Assembly (NCBI RefSeq): GCF_052118625.1
Contig: NZ_JBQKGW010000021.1
Span: 1-45,508 of the forward strand
Direction of reading: 5' to 3'
Origin: Porcincola sp945869225
GTDB lineage: Bacteria > Bacillota > Clostridia > Lachnospirales > Lachnospiraceae
DNA length: 45,508 nt
Part shown: positions 24,639 to 32,350 of the stretch, piece after piece
Layout of the letters: the number at the start of each line of letters is the position of its first letter
Numbering within the stretch: the stretch's first letter is position 1
Program-made: the position numbers and the translations under genes
The notes under the pieces: model-generated
Databases searched by the model: none
The model's input: the letters and a program-made list of their open reading frames with translations, nothing else
What the model was told of the DNA's origin: nothing

Positions 24639-25856
24639 CTAGCCTTCTGTTTGTACTATATCTGTAAGCTCCTCGATCAGTGTCTGAACCTGACCGGGTG
24701 TGTTGGCATGTGAAAATGATGCCCGCACGATGCCTCTCTTTTCAGTTCCAAAGAAACGATGAATCAAAGGCGCACAGTGTCCGCCTGCCCGGACTGCGAT
24801 CTGTCTGTCACGCCAGAGCCGGTCGGCAACATCTGCAGCGTCGAGCCGGCCGATGTTGAATGCGACTGTCGGGAGTACCTGCCCCGATTCATCATAGCTG
24901 CTGGTCTGTACAGGATCGTCAGCCGTCCCTCTTCCGTATATGTGAATGCGCTCTTCCCCGGCCTGCCGGTTGATGACATCGATACCGGAAAGCAGCTGCT
25001 TCCGCAGGCTGAGGGCCTGCTCCCTCCATGTTTCCCGCTTTCCTTCCGCAAAGGTGAGCGCGGCATGCAGACCTGCGATCGAGTGGGCGTTCTGCGTGCC
25101 GGCCTCCAGATGTTCCGGCATCTCCTGCGGCATGGTCTCCAGAAATGTCCGGATGCCGGATCCTCCTGCCATCAGGGGGCTGAGGCTTATGCCGCGCCGC
25201 ACGATGATTGCGCCGGTTCCCTGCGGTCCCATCAGCGCCTTGTGTCCGGAAAAGCACAGGATATCGATTCCGAGGCGTCTTATATTGATCGGGATGATGC
25301 CCATCGTCTGAGCCGCGTCCAGGATCCATGTCGCCCGGTTTTCACTGCACAGCGCCGATACGACAGAGAGGTCGATGACGTTGCCTGTCACGTTGCTGCC
25401 GTGCGAGAGTGCCACTGCGATCCGGGTGTCAGGATTCTGCGTGCGGATGGCTCTCAGGGTCTGCCCCAGATCCTCCATGTCGAGGCGCGCGTCCGCTGTC
25501 AGCCCGATAAAATGAACGACGATGCCCTTTTCTTTCAGCCTGTAGGCCGGTCTCAGCACGGAATTATGCTCCTGGATGCTCACTACCAGGTGGTCACCTT
25601 TCTGCAGCCCCAGGCCGAAGATTGCGGTGCAGAGCGCCTGCGTCGCGTTCATCGTGAAGGCTACGCAGTCCGGTCCCTCTGCCCCCGCAAGCGCTGCGAG
25701 CTGCATCCTTGTCTCAAACAGACAGCGGTCTGCATCCAGCGACGCACTGTAAGCGCCTCTGGACGGATTGCCGAAGGCATCGATGGCGGATGCGACCGCC
25801 TCCTTCACACACGGCGGCCGGTTGTATGAAGTTGCCGCATTGTCAAAGTAAATCAT
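24639..25856 (-). CDS. Class V aminotransferase / cysteine desulfurase-like enzyme of the selenium hydroxylase system
   Basis: This 405-residue PLP enzyme of the NifS/SufS fold begins MIYFDNAATSYNRPPCV. Its Schiff-base lysine lies in FSGHKALMGPQGTG (about residues 199-212). HGSNVTGNVIDL and DAAQTMGI supply the cofactor pocket, and the mobile-loop cysteine is in RAGGHCAPLIHRFFG (about 361-375). Members clustered with YqeB and SelD are thought to deliver sulfur or selenium for maturation of the molybdenum cofactor. It overlaps yqeB by four bases (ATGA), so translation is coupled. Confidence 0.88.
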   Translation of the reverse strand: MIYFDNAATSYNRPPCVKEAVASAIDAFGNPSRGAYSASLDADRCLFETRMQLAALAGAEGPDCVAFTMNATQALCTAIFGLGLQKGDHLVVSIQEHNSVLRPAYRLKEKGIVVHFIGLTADARLDMEDLGQTLRAIRTQNPDTRIAVALSHGSNVTGNVIDLSVVSALCSENRATWILDAAQTMGIIPINIRRLGIDILCFSGHKALMGPQGTGAIIVRRGISLSPLMAGGSGIRTFLETMPQEMPEHLEAGTQNAHSIAGLHAALTFAEGKRETWREQALSLRKQLLSGIDVINRQAGEERIHIYGRGTADDPVQTSSYDESGQVLPTVAFNIGRLDAADVADRLWRDRQIAVRAGGHCAPLIHRFFGTEKRGIVRASFSHANTPGQVQTLIEELTDIVQTEG

Positions 25857-26914
25857 TCGTCAAAGTTCTGCTGTGCTGCAAAGTGGATGAGTTCCGTCAA
25901 AACCGCTCCGCCGATTGCCCGTGCCTTGTCGGAGATCCTGAAGCAGTTGTCATGCTCCGATGCGCGCGGGTCGATGTCCGCGATCTTGAAGCCCTCCGGT
26001 ACCGGATATCCGTCCCGGATCAGGCCTCTGAGCAGGCCTGTAAAGGCCGCCCGCACTGGCACGCCGGCTTCACCCTTCCTGGATGAGCTGCCCTCCATCT
26101 GTTCTGCTGACCGTGCTGCCTGTCCTGCGCTGCCGCCATCTGCCGGCTGTACTGCCTGTTCTGCACTGCCATCATCTGCTGTCCGTGCTGCCTGTCCTGC
26201 GCTGCCGCCATCTGCCGGCTGTATGCTCCTGCCTTCCGGCAGGATGCTGGCGATGACCTGCCCCTCCTCCACGATGTCGCCGATTGATGCACAGGTTTTC
26301 ACGATTCCGGCTGCCGGACTGTGGATGACTCGGTCCTGTGCATGGCCGGCGATCAGTCCTGGTGTACCGGTATTCGGAAGCGCTTCCCCTTCCAGAATGG
26401 CCTTTCCCAGGTTATGACCGCGCATTGTCTCGATCACCACATCGCAGTCCTTCCCGGCTGTGAATCCGGGGCCGAGCGCAATGACAAGCGGTGCCATGTC
26501 TTTCGTCGTCCCGAGATTTTTCTTTGCAAGAATGGCGTCAACGACACAGGTGAGAAACAGATGCCTTCCGCCACCCTCCAGAGTCGTAAGCCCGGTATCC
26601 CACTCGGCGTATTTCTCCCCGGAGTGAATGATATCACGAATGGCAGCGCCGTCCGGGTCCACCAGCATGGCGATTCCATCCTGGAAGAGCAGGTACTCCG
26701 CCTCATCCAGGTTGTGGGCAAGCGTGACCGAGACATCCTCAACCGCCGCACTGCCCTCGTAGACGGCCTCTGACAGCGCAACCGTCCGCCTGATGGCGCT
26801 CGGATGCTCCGATTCCAGGATCAAGACCGGGAATCCTGCTCTTCTCAGCGTCCGGATCGTGCCGGTCGCAATGTCTCCTCCGCCTCTCACTATTACAAGC
26901 TGATCTGTAACCAT
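25853..26914 (-). CDS. yqeB: YqeB (EF2563 family selenium-dependent molybdenum hydroxylase system protein) with 12-residue repeat insertion
   Basis: YqeB is a marker of the selenium-dependent molybdenum hydroxylase system. It is thought to act in selenium cofactor insertion, but its reaction is unproven. The N-terminus VIVRGGGDIATGTIRTLRR is a Rossmann-like glycine motif. ALGPGFTAGKDCDVVIETMRG (shortened core GPGFTAGKDCDVVIE) and NTGTPGLIAGHAQ are conserved. Unusually, between PEGRSI and VPVRAAFTGLLRGLI the protein carries three 12-residue repeats of the type QPADGGSAGQAA, plus a Ser-rich tail. The length is therefore 353 residues against roughly 265-270 in the family. Confidence 0.9.
   Translation of the reverse strand: MVTDQLVIVRGGGDIATGTIRTLRRAGFPVLILESEHPSAIRRTVALSEAVYEGSAAVEDVSVTLAHNLDEAEYLLFQDGIAMLVDPDGAAIRDIIHSGEKYAEWDTGLTTLEGGGRHLFLTCVVDAILAKKNLGTTKDMAPLVIALGPGFTAGKDCDVVIETMRGHNLGKAILEGEALPNTGTPGLIAGHAQDRVIHSPAAGIVKTCASIGDIVEEGQVIASILPEGRSIQPADGGSAGQAARTADDGSAEQAVQPADGGSAGQAARSAEQMEGSSSRKGEAGVPVRAAFTGLLRGLIRDGYPVPEGFKIADIDPRASEHDNCFRISDKARAIGGAVLTELIHFAAQQNFDE
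26111..26223. repeat. In-frame 36-nt tandem repeats within yqeB
   Basis: A 41-base segment at 26111-26151 recurs exactly at 26183-26223 (offset 72). The intervening part is a degenerate copy, so the structure is three 36-nt units. They encode 12-residue repeats rich in Ala, Gly, Gln and Asp. Near-identity of the outer copies implies recent duplication or ongoing homogenisation. Confidence 0.85.
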
Positions 26915-26932
26915 ACTTTCCTGTTATCCCTT

Positions 26933-27100
26933 TTCCGGCATACTGCCTGACACATCTGCCGCGTACTCCCGGCATGCTTCCCGCGCATCTGCTGCCTGTT
27001 TCCGGTACGCTGTCTGGCGCATCCGCTGTACCCTGACCGCTGCAGTCTTCCCGCACATCCGGTGACTGTTTCCGGTGCGCTGCCTGGCGCATCAGTCTGT
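26933..27100. repeat. Degenerate 70-nt tandem repeats between selD and yqeB
   Basis: Units starting at 26981 and 27051 are alike (CCGCRCATC, CTGTTTCCGGTRCGCTG and TGGCGCATC blocks). A weaker third unit begins near 26933 (TTCCGGCATACTGCC). The array fills the whole selD-yqeB spacer. On the minus strand it remains open from an ATG that overlaps the selD stop (TGATG at 27092), giving a possible short repetitive peptide before running out of frame into yqeB. Confidence 0.6.
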
Positions 27101-28180
27101 CACCAGGATGTGATCAACTTTATCTGTCACTTCTCCGATCAGGCTGCAGGGGAGCCCGAGCTTCTTGATCTCTGTCAGCACCTCATCGGCGATTTCATTC
27201 GGCACAGCCGCCAGAAGGCCGCCGGAGGTCTGCGGGTCAAACAGCAGCTCCTGCTGCCAGAACGCGGTGTTCTGGAATTCCACCAGGTCACCGAGATGGT
27301 TGCGGTTGCGCTGGCCGTTCGCCGTGATGAAGAAGTCCTCCTCGACGAATGTCCGAACCCGCCTGAAATGAGGCACCGCGCTTGTATGGATGACAGCTCC
27401 CAGCGGGCTGCTGACCGGCTGGTCCGCGCTTCCGTCTGCTGCATCCGAAAAACCGGACGTGCGGCGTTTCATGCCGAGCATCTCTGACAGATGTCCGAGC
27501 AAAGAGAATCCTGTCACGTCCGTGCAGGCGTGAACCTCGTAACGCGACAGAACCTCAGCCGCATACTTGTTCAGCGTTGTCATCGAGCGAACCGCCTCAT
27601 CCATGCTGGCCGGATCAGCCGCCTTCACGCGGCCTGCCGTGCAGACGATGCCGGTCCCCAGCGGCTTCGTCAGGAGCAGCCGATCACCCGCGCGGGCGCC
27701 GACGTTGGTCAGGACATGCGCCGGGTCAATAAGCCCGGTCACCGACAAGCCGTACTTGACATCGTTGTCATTGATTGAATGTCCGCCGCACAGAGACGCA
27801 CCGGCTTCTGCAACCTTCTCCGCGCCGCCCTGCATGATTCTTCCCAGGATGTTCAGGTCCCAGGACTGCGGAAAGCAGACGATGTTCAGCGCCGTCACCG
27901 GCCGGCCGCCCATCGCCCAGATGTCCGACATCGCGTTGGCTGCCGCGATCTGGCCGAACAGGTACGGATCATCCACCATCGGCGGGAAGAAGTCGAGCGT
28001 CTGGACGATCGCCCGGTCCCCGCTCACGCGGTAGACCGCTGCATCGTCATTTGTATCGAAGCCGACCAGAAGGTCCGGATCCTTCTTCTGAGCCGGCAGA
28101 CGGCTCAGCACCCGGTCCAGGATGTCCGGCCCGAGCTTCGCTGTGCAGCCGCCGCCCTTGCAGAATTCAATTTGTTCCAT
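27092..28180 (-). CDS. selD: Selenide, water dikinase (selenophosphate synthetase)
   Basis: This 362-residue enzyme makes selenophosphate from selenide and ATP. The N-terminal active-site segment reads FCKGGGCTAKLGPDIL. The Cys aligned with the catalytic Cys/Sec of SelD is kept, as is the Lys, while the second Cys of the usual CxC is Ala. The DTNDDAAVYRV metal motif, GGRPVTALNIVCFP and GHSINDNDVKYGLSVTG follow. A hydrophilic insertion (SDAADGSADQPVSS) lies near residue 270. The ATG at 28180 is preferred for its GGAGGGCC site, since the open frame upstream lacks support. In this operon it most likely supplies selenium to the molybdenum hydroxylase. Confidence 0.93.
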   Translation of the reverse strand: MEQIEFCKGGGCTAKLGPDILDRVLSRLPAQKKDPDLLVGFDTNDDAAVYRVSGDRAIVQTLDFFPPMVDDPYLFGQIAAANAMSDIWAMGGRPVTALNIVCFPQSWDLNILGRIMQGGAEKVAEAGASLCGGHSINDNDVKYGLSVTGLIDPAHVLTNVGARAGDRLLLTKPLGTGIVCTAGRVKAADPASMDEAVRSMTTLNKYAAEVLSRYEVHACTDVTGFSLLGHLSEMLGMKRRTSGFSDAADGSADQPVSSPLGAVIHTSAVPHFRRVRTFVEEDFFITANGQRNRNHLGDLVEFQNTAFWQQELLFDPQTSGGLLAAVPNEIADEVLTEIKKLGLPCSLIGEVTDKVDHILVTD

Positions 28181-28271
28181 GCTGGCCCTCCAGGTGCTGC
28201 TTTCTGCCCTGCCCTTATCCCCGGGTTTCGTACTCATGGGCAGAAAACAGTTTCTCACTATTCAGCACGTT

Positions 28272-28913
28272 TCAGCACGGCTTCACGACCCTGTACGGTC
28301 CGGTCAGTGCTTCGGTGATCTCGTACATGTTGGTCACGCCGCCGACCTTCAGCTTGTCCTCCAGATTCTGGAACTTCAGGCAGGTGCCGCAGGTTGTGAT
28401 TTCCGCGCCGGACTTCTCCAGCTCCCTCAGATCGTCCAGCGACTCGGATCCCTCACAGGTCAGCCGTGCGCCGCCGTTGTAGAAGATGATCTTCTTCGGC
28501 ACATCCTCCTTCTTCGACAGAGCGAAGAGGAAGCCCTTGAGCAGGATCTTTCCGAGTTCCTTCTCCGGCTCTCCCATGCTGTCTGAGGAAATGACGACGA
28601 TATAGCCCTCCGGCGCTGCTGCCGGGATGCCGCAGGCCTGATAGTCCTGCTCATTGAATGTGGCGGCTCCCCTGCTCTGAAGCTCTTTTGCCGCCTCGGT
28701 GACGGTCAGACGGACCCTGTATTCCGTGTCCGAAACCTTCTCCATCTCATAAGCGTACTGTCTCTGGTCTGCAAATTTCTTCAGATTCTGGGCAGAAATC
28801 TCGTTGTCGACAACGGTCTCTACAACCTCTCCGACGCCCAGCGGCTCCACCGCCTTCTTCGTGTCTACGATCGGAATCGGGCACTGCTTTCCTCTCTCAT
28901 CCAGTGAAATCAT
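28272..28913 (-). CDS. yedF: Sulfurtransferase-like selenium metabolism protein YedF
   Basis: This 213-residue two-domain protein has an N-terminal TusA/SirA-like domain starting MISLDERGKQCPIPIVDTKK with the persulfide-type Cys in CPIP. The C-terminal DsrE/F-like domain has YIVVISSDSMGEPEKELG, KIIFYNGGARL and a Cys pair in TTCGTCLKF (about residues 173-181). It ends with a Cys. It is probably a carrier of perselenide between the desulfurase-like enzyme and SelD. It stands 91 bases upstream of selD. Confidence 0.92.
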   Translation of the reverse strand: MISLDERGKQCPIPIVDTKKAVEPLGVGEVVETVVDNEISAQNLKKFADQRQYAYEMEKVSDTEYRVRLTVTEAAKELQSRGAATFNEQDYQACGIPAAAPEGYIVVISSDSMGEPEKELGKILLKGFLFALSKKEDVPKKIIFYNGGARLTCEGSESLDDLRELEKSGAEITTCGTCLKFQNLEDKLKVGGVTNMYEITEALTGPYRVVKPC

Positions 28914-29054
28914 ACTAAAGCCTCCCTTTCTTCTACAGGTTTATTTTTTCGATTCTATCCACTCTATCCATGCAGGCTGACCGCAAGCCCACAGGCCTGT
29001 TCGCAGGCCCATCGCTCCTGATCCTGCCAGCCGTTCAACATGTTGACAGGCTTC

Positions 29055-30236
29055 TCACAGCTGATTCGCCGTCACAGCGGAGCTGGCGTACACCGCCGCT
29101 GCGACCGGAAGCGCTGTGTCATTGGCATGGAATCTGGGGTTATGCCAGGCGTACAGCGGCTCCCCTTCTGTCCCCGATCCGACCCAGTAGAGATAGGACG
29201 GAATCCTGTCCATGATGATCGCGAAGTCCTCGCTTGCGAGGGTCGGAACCGCCGTCACACAGTTCTCCTCCCCGACAACGGCCGCAGCCGCCTTGTGCGC
29301 GATCTTTGTCATCTCCGGTGTATTGAATGCAACCGGGAGCACTTCCTTATATTCGACATCCGCCGTACACTGGTAGGCTTTCGCCGTGTCCATCACGATC
29401 TCCTCGAGGCGTTGGATCTGCATCTCCTTCGTCTTCTGGCTCAGCGCCCGTACGCAGCCGGTCATCTTCACCTCCTCGACGATCAGGTTTTCAACACTCC
29501 CGCCGTGGATGGAACCGATCGTCAGGATCGCATTCTCCATCGGGTCGACGTTCCTGCTGACGATGGTCTGGAGCGACTGAATGATCGCCGCGGCGCAGAC
29601 GATCGGATCAATGCACAGGTGCGGCATCGCACCGTGCCCGCCCTTGCCGTGGACAGTAATGACGAAGTTTGACTTCGCGCTCATCAGTCCGCCGGACTGA
29701 ATCACGACCTGCCCTGCCGGGACCTCCGGGCGATTGTGCATACCGAAGAAATACTTCGGAGAAATGATCGAGAAAAGCCCTGCGTCGATCATTTCCTGGC
29801 AGCCATTCGTTGTTTCCTCTGCTTCCTGGAACAGAAAGTCGACGGTTCCCGGCACCTCTTCGCGGTTTCTTGACAAAATCATCGCAGCGCCGAGAAGCGA
29901 CGCGGTGTGAAAGTCGTGTCCGCAGGCGTGCATCTTACCCTCGCATCTGGATTTGTACGGACTCTCAACCTGCTCGGTCTGCGGAAGGGCATCGATGTCC
30001 GCCCGAAGGCCGGTCTCCCCGCCGCTCTTTCCGCCCCGCAGCCGTGCCACGACGCCAGTCTTCACGACCGAGGTATCGGGCAGCTCAAGAATCTCGATAC
30101 CCGGCAGCCCGGCGAGCTCCTCCCGGATCTTTTCGGTTGTCCTGTACTCTTCATGAGAAAGCTCCGGGTGCATATGCAGGTCTCTTTTGATCGCGAGTAC
30201 CCGTCCGGCTTCCTTCTCTGTCAGATGCAAATCCAT
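29055..30236 (-). CDS. M20 family metallopeptidase / amidohydrolase
   Basis: This 393-residue zinc amidohydrolase is of the hippurate/N-acyl amino acid hydrolase group. RDLHMHPELSHEEY at the N-terminus, LRADIDALP, HACGHDFHTASLLGAA (metal ligands), FQEAEETTNG with the catalytic Glu, and GMHNRPEVPAG are present. The dimerisation domain spans about 185-300, with KGGHGAMP. In selenium/purine clusters such enzymes are placed downstream of the hydantoinase, suggesting hydrolysis of a carbamoyl or N-acyl intermediate. ATG 30236 or the in-frame GTG 30248 could both be used, because GAGGA lies at the GTG. Confidence 0.88.
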   Translation of the reverse strand: MDLHLTEKEAGRVLAIKRDLHMHPELSHEEYRTTEKIREELAGLPGIEILELPDTSVVKTGVVARLRGGKSGGETGLRADIDALPQTEQVESPYKSRCEGKMHACGHDFHTASLLGAAMILSRNREEVPGTVDFLFQEAEETTNGCQEMIDAGLFSIISPKYFFGMHNRPEVPAGQVVIQSGGLMSAKSNFVITVHGKGGHGAMPHLCIDPIVCAAAIIQSLQTIVSRNVDPMENAILTIGSIHGGSVENLIVEEVKMTGCVRALSQKTKEMQIQRLEEIVMDTAKAYQCTADVEYKEVLPVAFNTPEMTKIAHKAAAAVVGEENCVTAVPTLASEDFAIIMDRIPSYLYWVGSGTEGEPLYAWHNPRFHANDTALPVAAAVYASSAVTANQL

Positions 30237-30264
30237 CTTCTGCCACACTCCTCTTTTTTTATTC

Positions 30265-31641
30265 TCAGAAGAACTCCGGCAGTCCGCGCTTCAGGTACTG
30301 TCCTCTGTTCTCCTTGATCACCCTGCCATCCTCGGCGGTCTTCTCGCCTCGGAGATAGACCTGATCAATGGCCCCCTTCAGCTTCATGCCTTCGAGCGGT
30401 GCGTAGTCTGCCCTCGAGACCTGGGTTTTCACGGAAATGGTGCGCTCCGCCGCAGGATCGAGAACAACGATGTCCGCGTCCGCTCCTTCCTTCAGCACGC
30501 CTTTCTTCGGGTAGAGTCCGTAGAGCCGCGCCGGGTTCTCGGCCAGAAGCTCGCACATCTTTTCCTTCGTGATGCGCCCTTTTGCAACCCCTTCCGAATA
30601 AATGACGGCCGGTCTTGTCTCCGCACCGGGCATGCCGCCCGGGATCTTCCGGAAGTCGTCCTTCCCGAGCTCCTTCTGCGCGATGGTGAAGGAGCAGTGG
30701 TCGGTCGAGACGGTCTGTATCTCGCCGTCCGCCATGGCCTTCCAAAGCGCGTCCTGATCGGTCTTCTTTCTCAGGGGCGGCGCACAGACATACTTCGATG
30801 CTTCATCGAAATCATCGTTATCGTAGAGGATGTCATCCATCACCAGATACTGCGGGCAGGTCTCCACATAGACCTTCTGGCCGCGTCTTCTGGCCGCCCG
30901 GATCTCTTCAAGCCCCTCCAGACAGGTCAGGTGGACGTCGATGACAGGTTCGTCCGCCACCTCTGCCAGATGGCAGTAGCGCCCGATGGCCTCCGCCTCC
31001 GCTGCCGCCGGGCGCGTGAGATAGTGGGAGCTGACTTTAAAGCGTCTTTCATCCGCCGCGTACTCCTCGCGAAGCGCGTCGATCAGACCGCTGTTCTCAC
31101 AGTGGCAGCCGGTTGTCGTGCCGCATTCCTTCAGCCGCTGCAGCACCTTCAGGATCGTGCAGTCGTCGATCTGCGTATCATAGGTCATGTAGATCTTGAA
31201 GGTGGAGGCGCCGCGCTCGATCATGTCCGGGATCTCGGCGGAGATCGCATCGTTCCACTTCGTAATGGTCTGATGGAACCCATAGTCGCAGCTGCAGCCG
31301 GCCTCCGCCTTCCGGAACCAGTTGTCAAGGCCCTCGTTCAGCGTCTCTCCCGGATAGGCGGTTCCAAAGTCGATGACGCTCGTCGTCCCGCCGGCGATCT
31401 CCGCCTTTGTGCCGGAAGCAAAATCGTCAGCCGTGACCGTACCGGCTACATGCAGGTCAAAATGGGTGTGTGCATCGATGAATCCCGGAAAGATGAGCTT
31501 GCCGGCGCAGTCCACGATCTCACAGCCTGCGGGCGGATCGATGTGAGAAGCGATCCTGCAGATTTTTTCGCCGTCTGTCAGTAGGTCTGCCGACCTGCTG
31601 CCGGACGGGTATACCAGTGTGCCATTCTGAAACAGTATCAT
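30265..31641 (-). CDS. hydA: Dihydropyrimidinase / D-hydantoinase (HydA-like)
   Basis: This 458-residue amidohydrolase-fold enzyme opens cyclic ureides such as dihydropyrimidines or hydantoins. FPGFIDAHTHFDLHVAG (about residues 53-69) carries the first metal His pair. STFKIYMTYD carries the lysine expected to be carbamylated (about residue 150). VHLTCLEG and STDHCSFTI supply the remaining ligands (His and Asp). ATG 31641 is used because GGAGG sits seven bases upstream. It belongs to the selenium/purine catabolic operon together with the M20 amidohydrolase 16 bases beyond its stop. Confidence 0.9.
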   Translation of the reverse strand: MILFQNGTLVYPSGSRSADLLTDGEKICRIASHIDPPAGCEIVDCAGKLIFPGFIDAHTHFDLHVAGTVTADDFASGTKAEIAGGTTSVIDFGTAYPGETLNEGLDNWFRKAEAGCSCDYGFHQTITKWNDAISAEIPDMIERGASTFKIYMTYDTQIDDCTILKVLQRLKECGTTTGCHCENSGLIDALREEYAADERRFKVSSHYLTRPAAAEAEAIGRYCHLAEVADEPVIDVHLTCLEGLEEIRAARRRGQKVYVETCPQYLVMDDILYDNDDFDEASKYVCAPPLRKKTDQDALWKAMADGEIQTVSTDHCSFTIAQKELGKDDFRKIPGGMPGAETRPAVIYSEGVAKGRITKEKMCELLAENPARLYGLYPKKGVLKEGADADIVVLDPAAERTISVKTQVSRADYAPLEGMKLKGAIDQVYLRGEKTAEDGRVIKENRGQYLKRGLPEFF

Positions 31642-31727
31642 GGAAATGCCTCCTTCCATTCATGTCCCGGCTGAAGACGCATCCGTCCTGTTTGTGACAG
31701 AGCCTGCGTCCTGTAAAATCCGATGTA

Positions 31728-31766
31728 AGAAGCCTATGCAATAAGCCCATTCAATAAGCCCATGTA
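31728..31766. repeat. Three 13-nt tandem repeats upstream of hydA
   Basis: Units at 31728-31740, 31741-31753 and 31754-31766 follow AKAAGCCYATKYA-like sequence, the last two differing at two positions. They lie in the spacer between the DUF3343 gene and hydA. The function is unknown. Confidence 0.6.
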
Positions 31767-31857
31767 AAAAGAAAGCCGGGGTTCACGTTTCCGCCGCCCT
31801 CGGCATTGTCCCGTCCTGTCATTTTACCGGAGGACGCATCCTGTCCCCCGCTGTCTG

Positions 31858-32091
31858 CTACAGGACTCTTCTGTAGAATCCGTCAACCCTGATGCTGTTT
31901 GCCTCTGCCAGGGCACGGAGCCTTTGTTCTGTCTCCGGCGGGGCGCTGAAGGCCAGCCCGCAGCCGGCCTTGATGCTGCCGGGTACGGGGATCATCCGCC
32001 CCGGCACCCCCTGTGCCCGGCATACATATTCCAGATGAAGCGCATCTGTCGTTGTCGGAAATACAACAATCACTCTTTGTTCAGTTTTCAC
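31858..32091 (-). CDS. DUF3343 domain-containing protein
   Basis: This 77-residue protein has the DUF3343 form: an N-terminal beta-strand (RVIVVFPTTTDALHLEYVC), IPVPGSIKAGCGLAF with the conserved Cys, and a short C-terminal helix-strand. These proteins recur beside yedF and selD in selenium clusters and may be small selenium or sulfur carriers, though this is not established. It starts at GTG with GGAG five bases upstream. It is the first gene of the leftward selenium operon, facing away from adenine deaminase. Confidence 0.8.
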   Translation of the reverse strand: MKTEQRVIVVFPTTTDALHLEYVCRAQGVPGRMIPVPGSIKAGCGLAFSAPPETEQRLRALAEANSIRVDGFYRRVL

Positions 32092-32131
32092 AGATTCTCC
32101 ATATCATCATGCTGAAAATTTGTAAAATCCC

Positions 32132-32159
32132 TTGACAATATTTTAGCACCGGATACAAT
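32132..32159 (+). promoter_or_regulatory. Sigma-A promoter of adenine deaminase
   Basis: A consensus TTGACA (32132-32137), a 16-base spacer and TACAAT (32154-32159) predict a start near 32166. This leaves a leader of about 185 nt before the ade start codon. The promoter lies in the divergent space with the DUF3343 gene. Confidence 0.75.
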
Positions 32160-32207
32160 CATTTGCAATAGAAGGTGGTATTTCGTCTGAACAAGTCTGA
32201 AAGCGGA

Positions 32208-32306
32208 CGGGCATCCGAAATCCGCCGGTGCAGGCGTGAGACGTTCTTTGCAGCGGCCGGTCCCTTGCCTCGGGCATAGAATCCGCCGGCGCAGGCGGGC
32301 GCGTTC
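32208..32306 (+). promoter_or_regulatory. Leader of adenine deaminase with two tandem similar hairpins
   Basis: The segments 32208-32245 and 32271-32306 are direct repeats of about 36-38 nt, spaced 62 nt. Each contains CCGCCGGYGCAGGCG, able to form a CGCC/GGCG stem with a six-base loop. They lie inside the predicted 5' leader of ade. They do not show the conserved core of the known purine riboswitches. A novel regulatory RNA or a protein-binding repeat are both possible. Confidence 0.4.
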
Positions 32307-32350
32307 AGGCGACGGTTGTTGGCATCAGCGTAAAAGAAGGAGGCGGTCTT

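Noticed and set aside
26739..27092. Frame MRQAAHRKQSPDVREDC and on, overlapping the selD stop.
   Set aside because: Not annotated as a gene because its distal half is a shadow of yqeB and the proximal half is repeat DNA. It is reported as a repeat observation instead.
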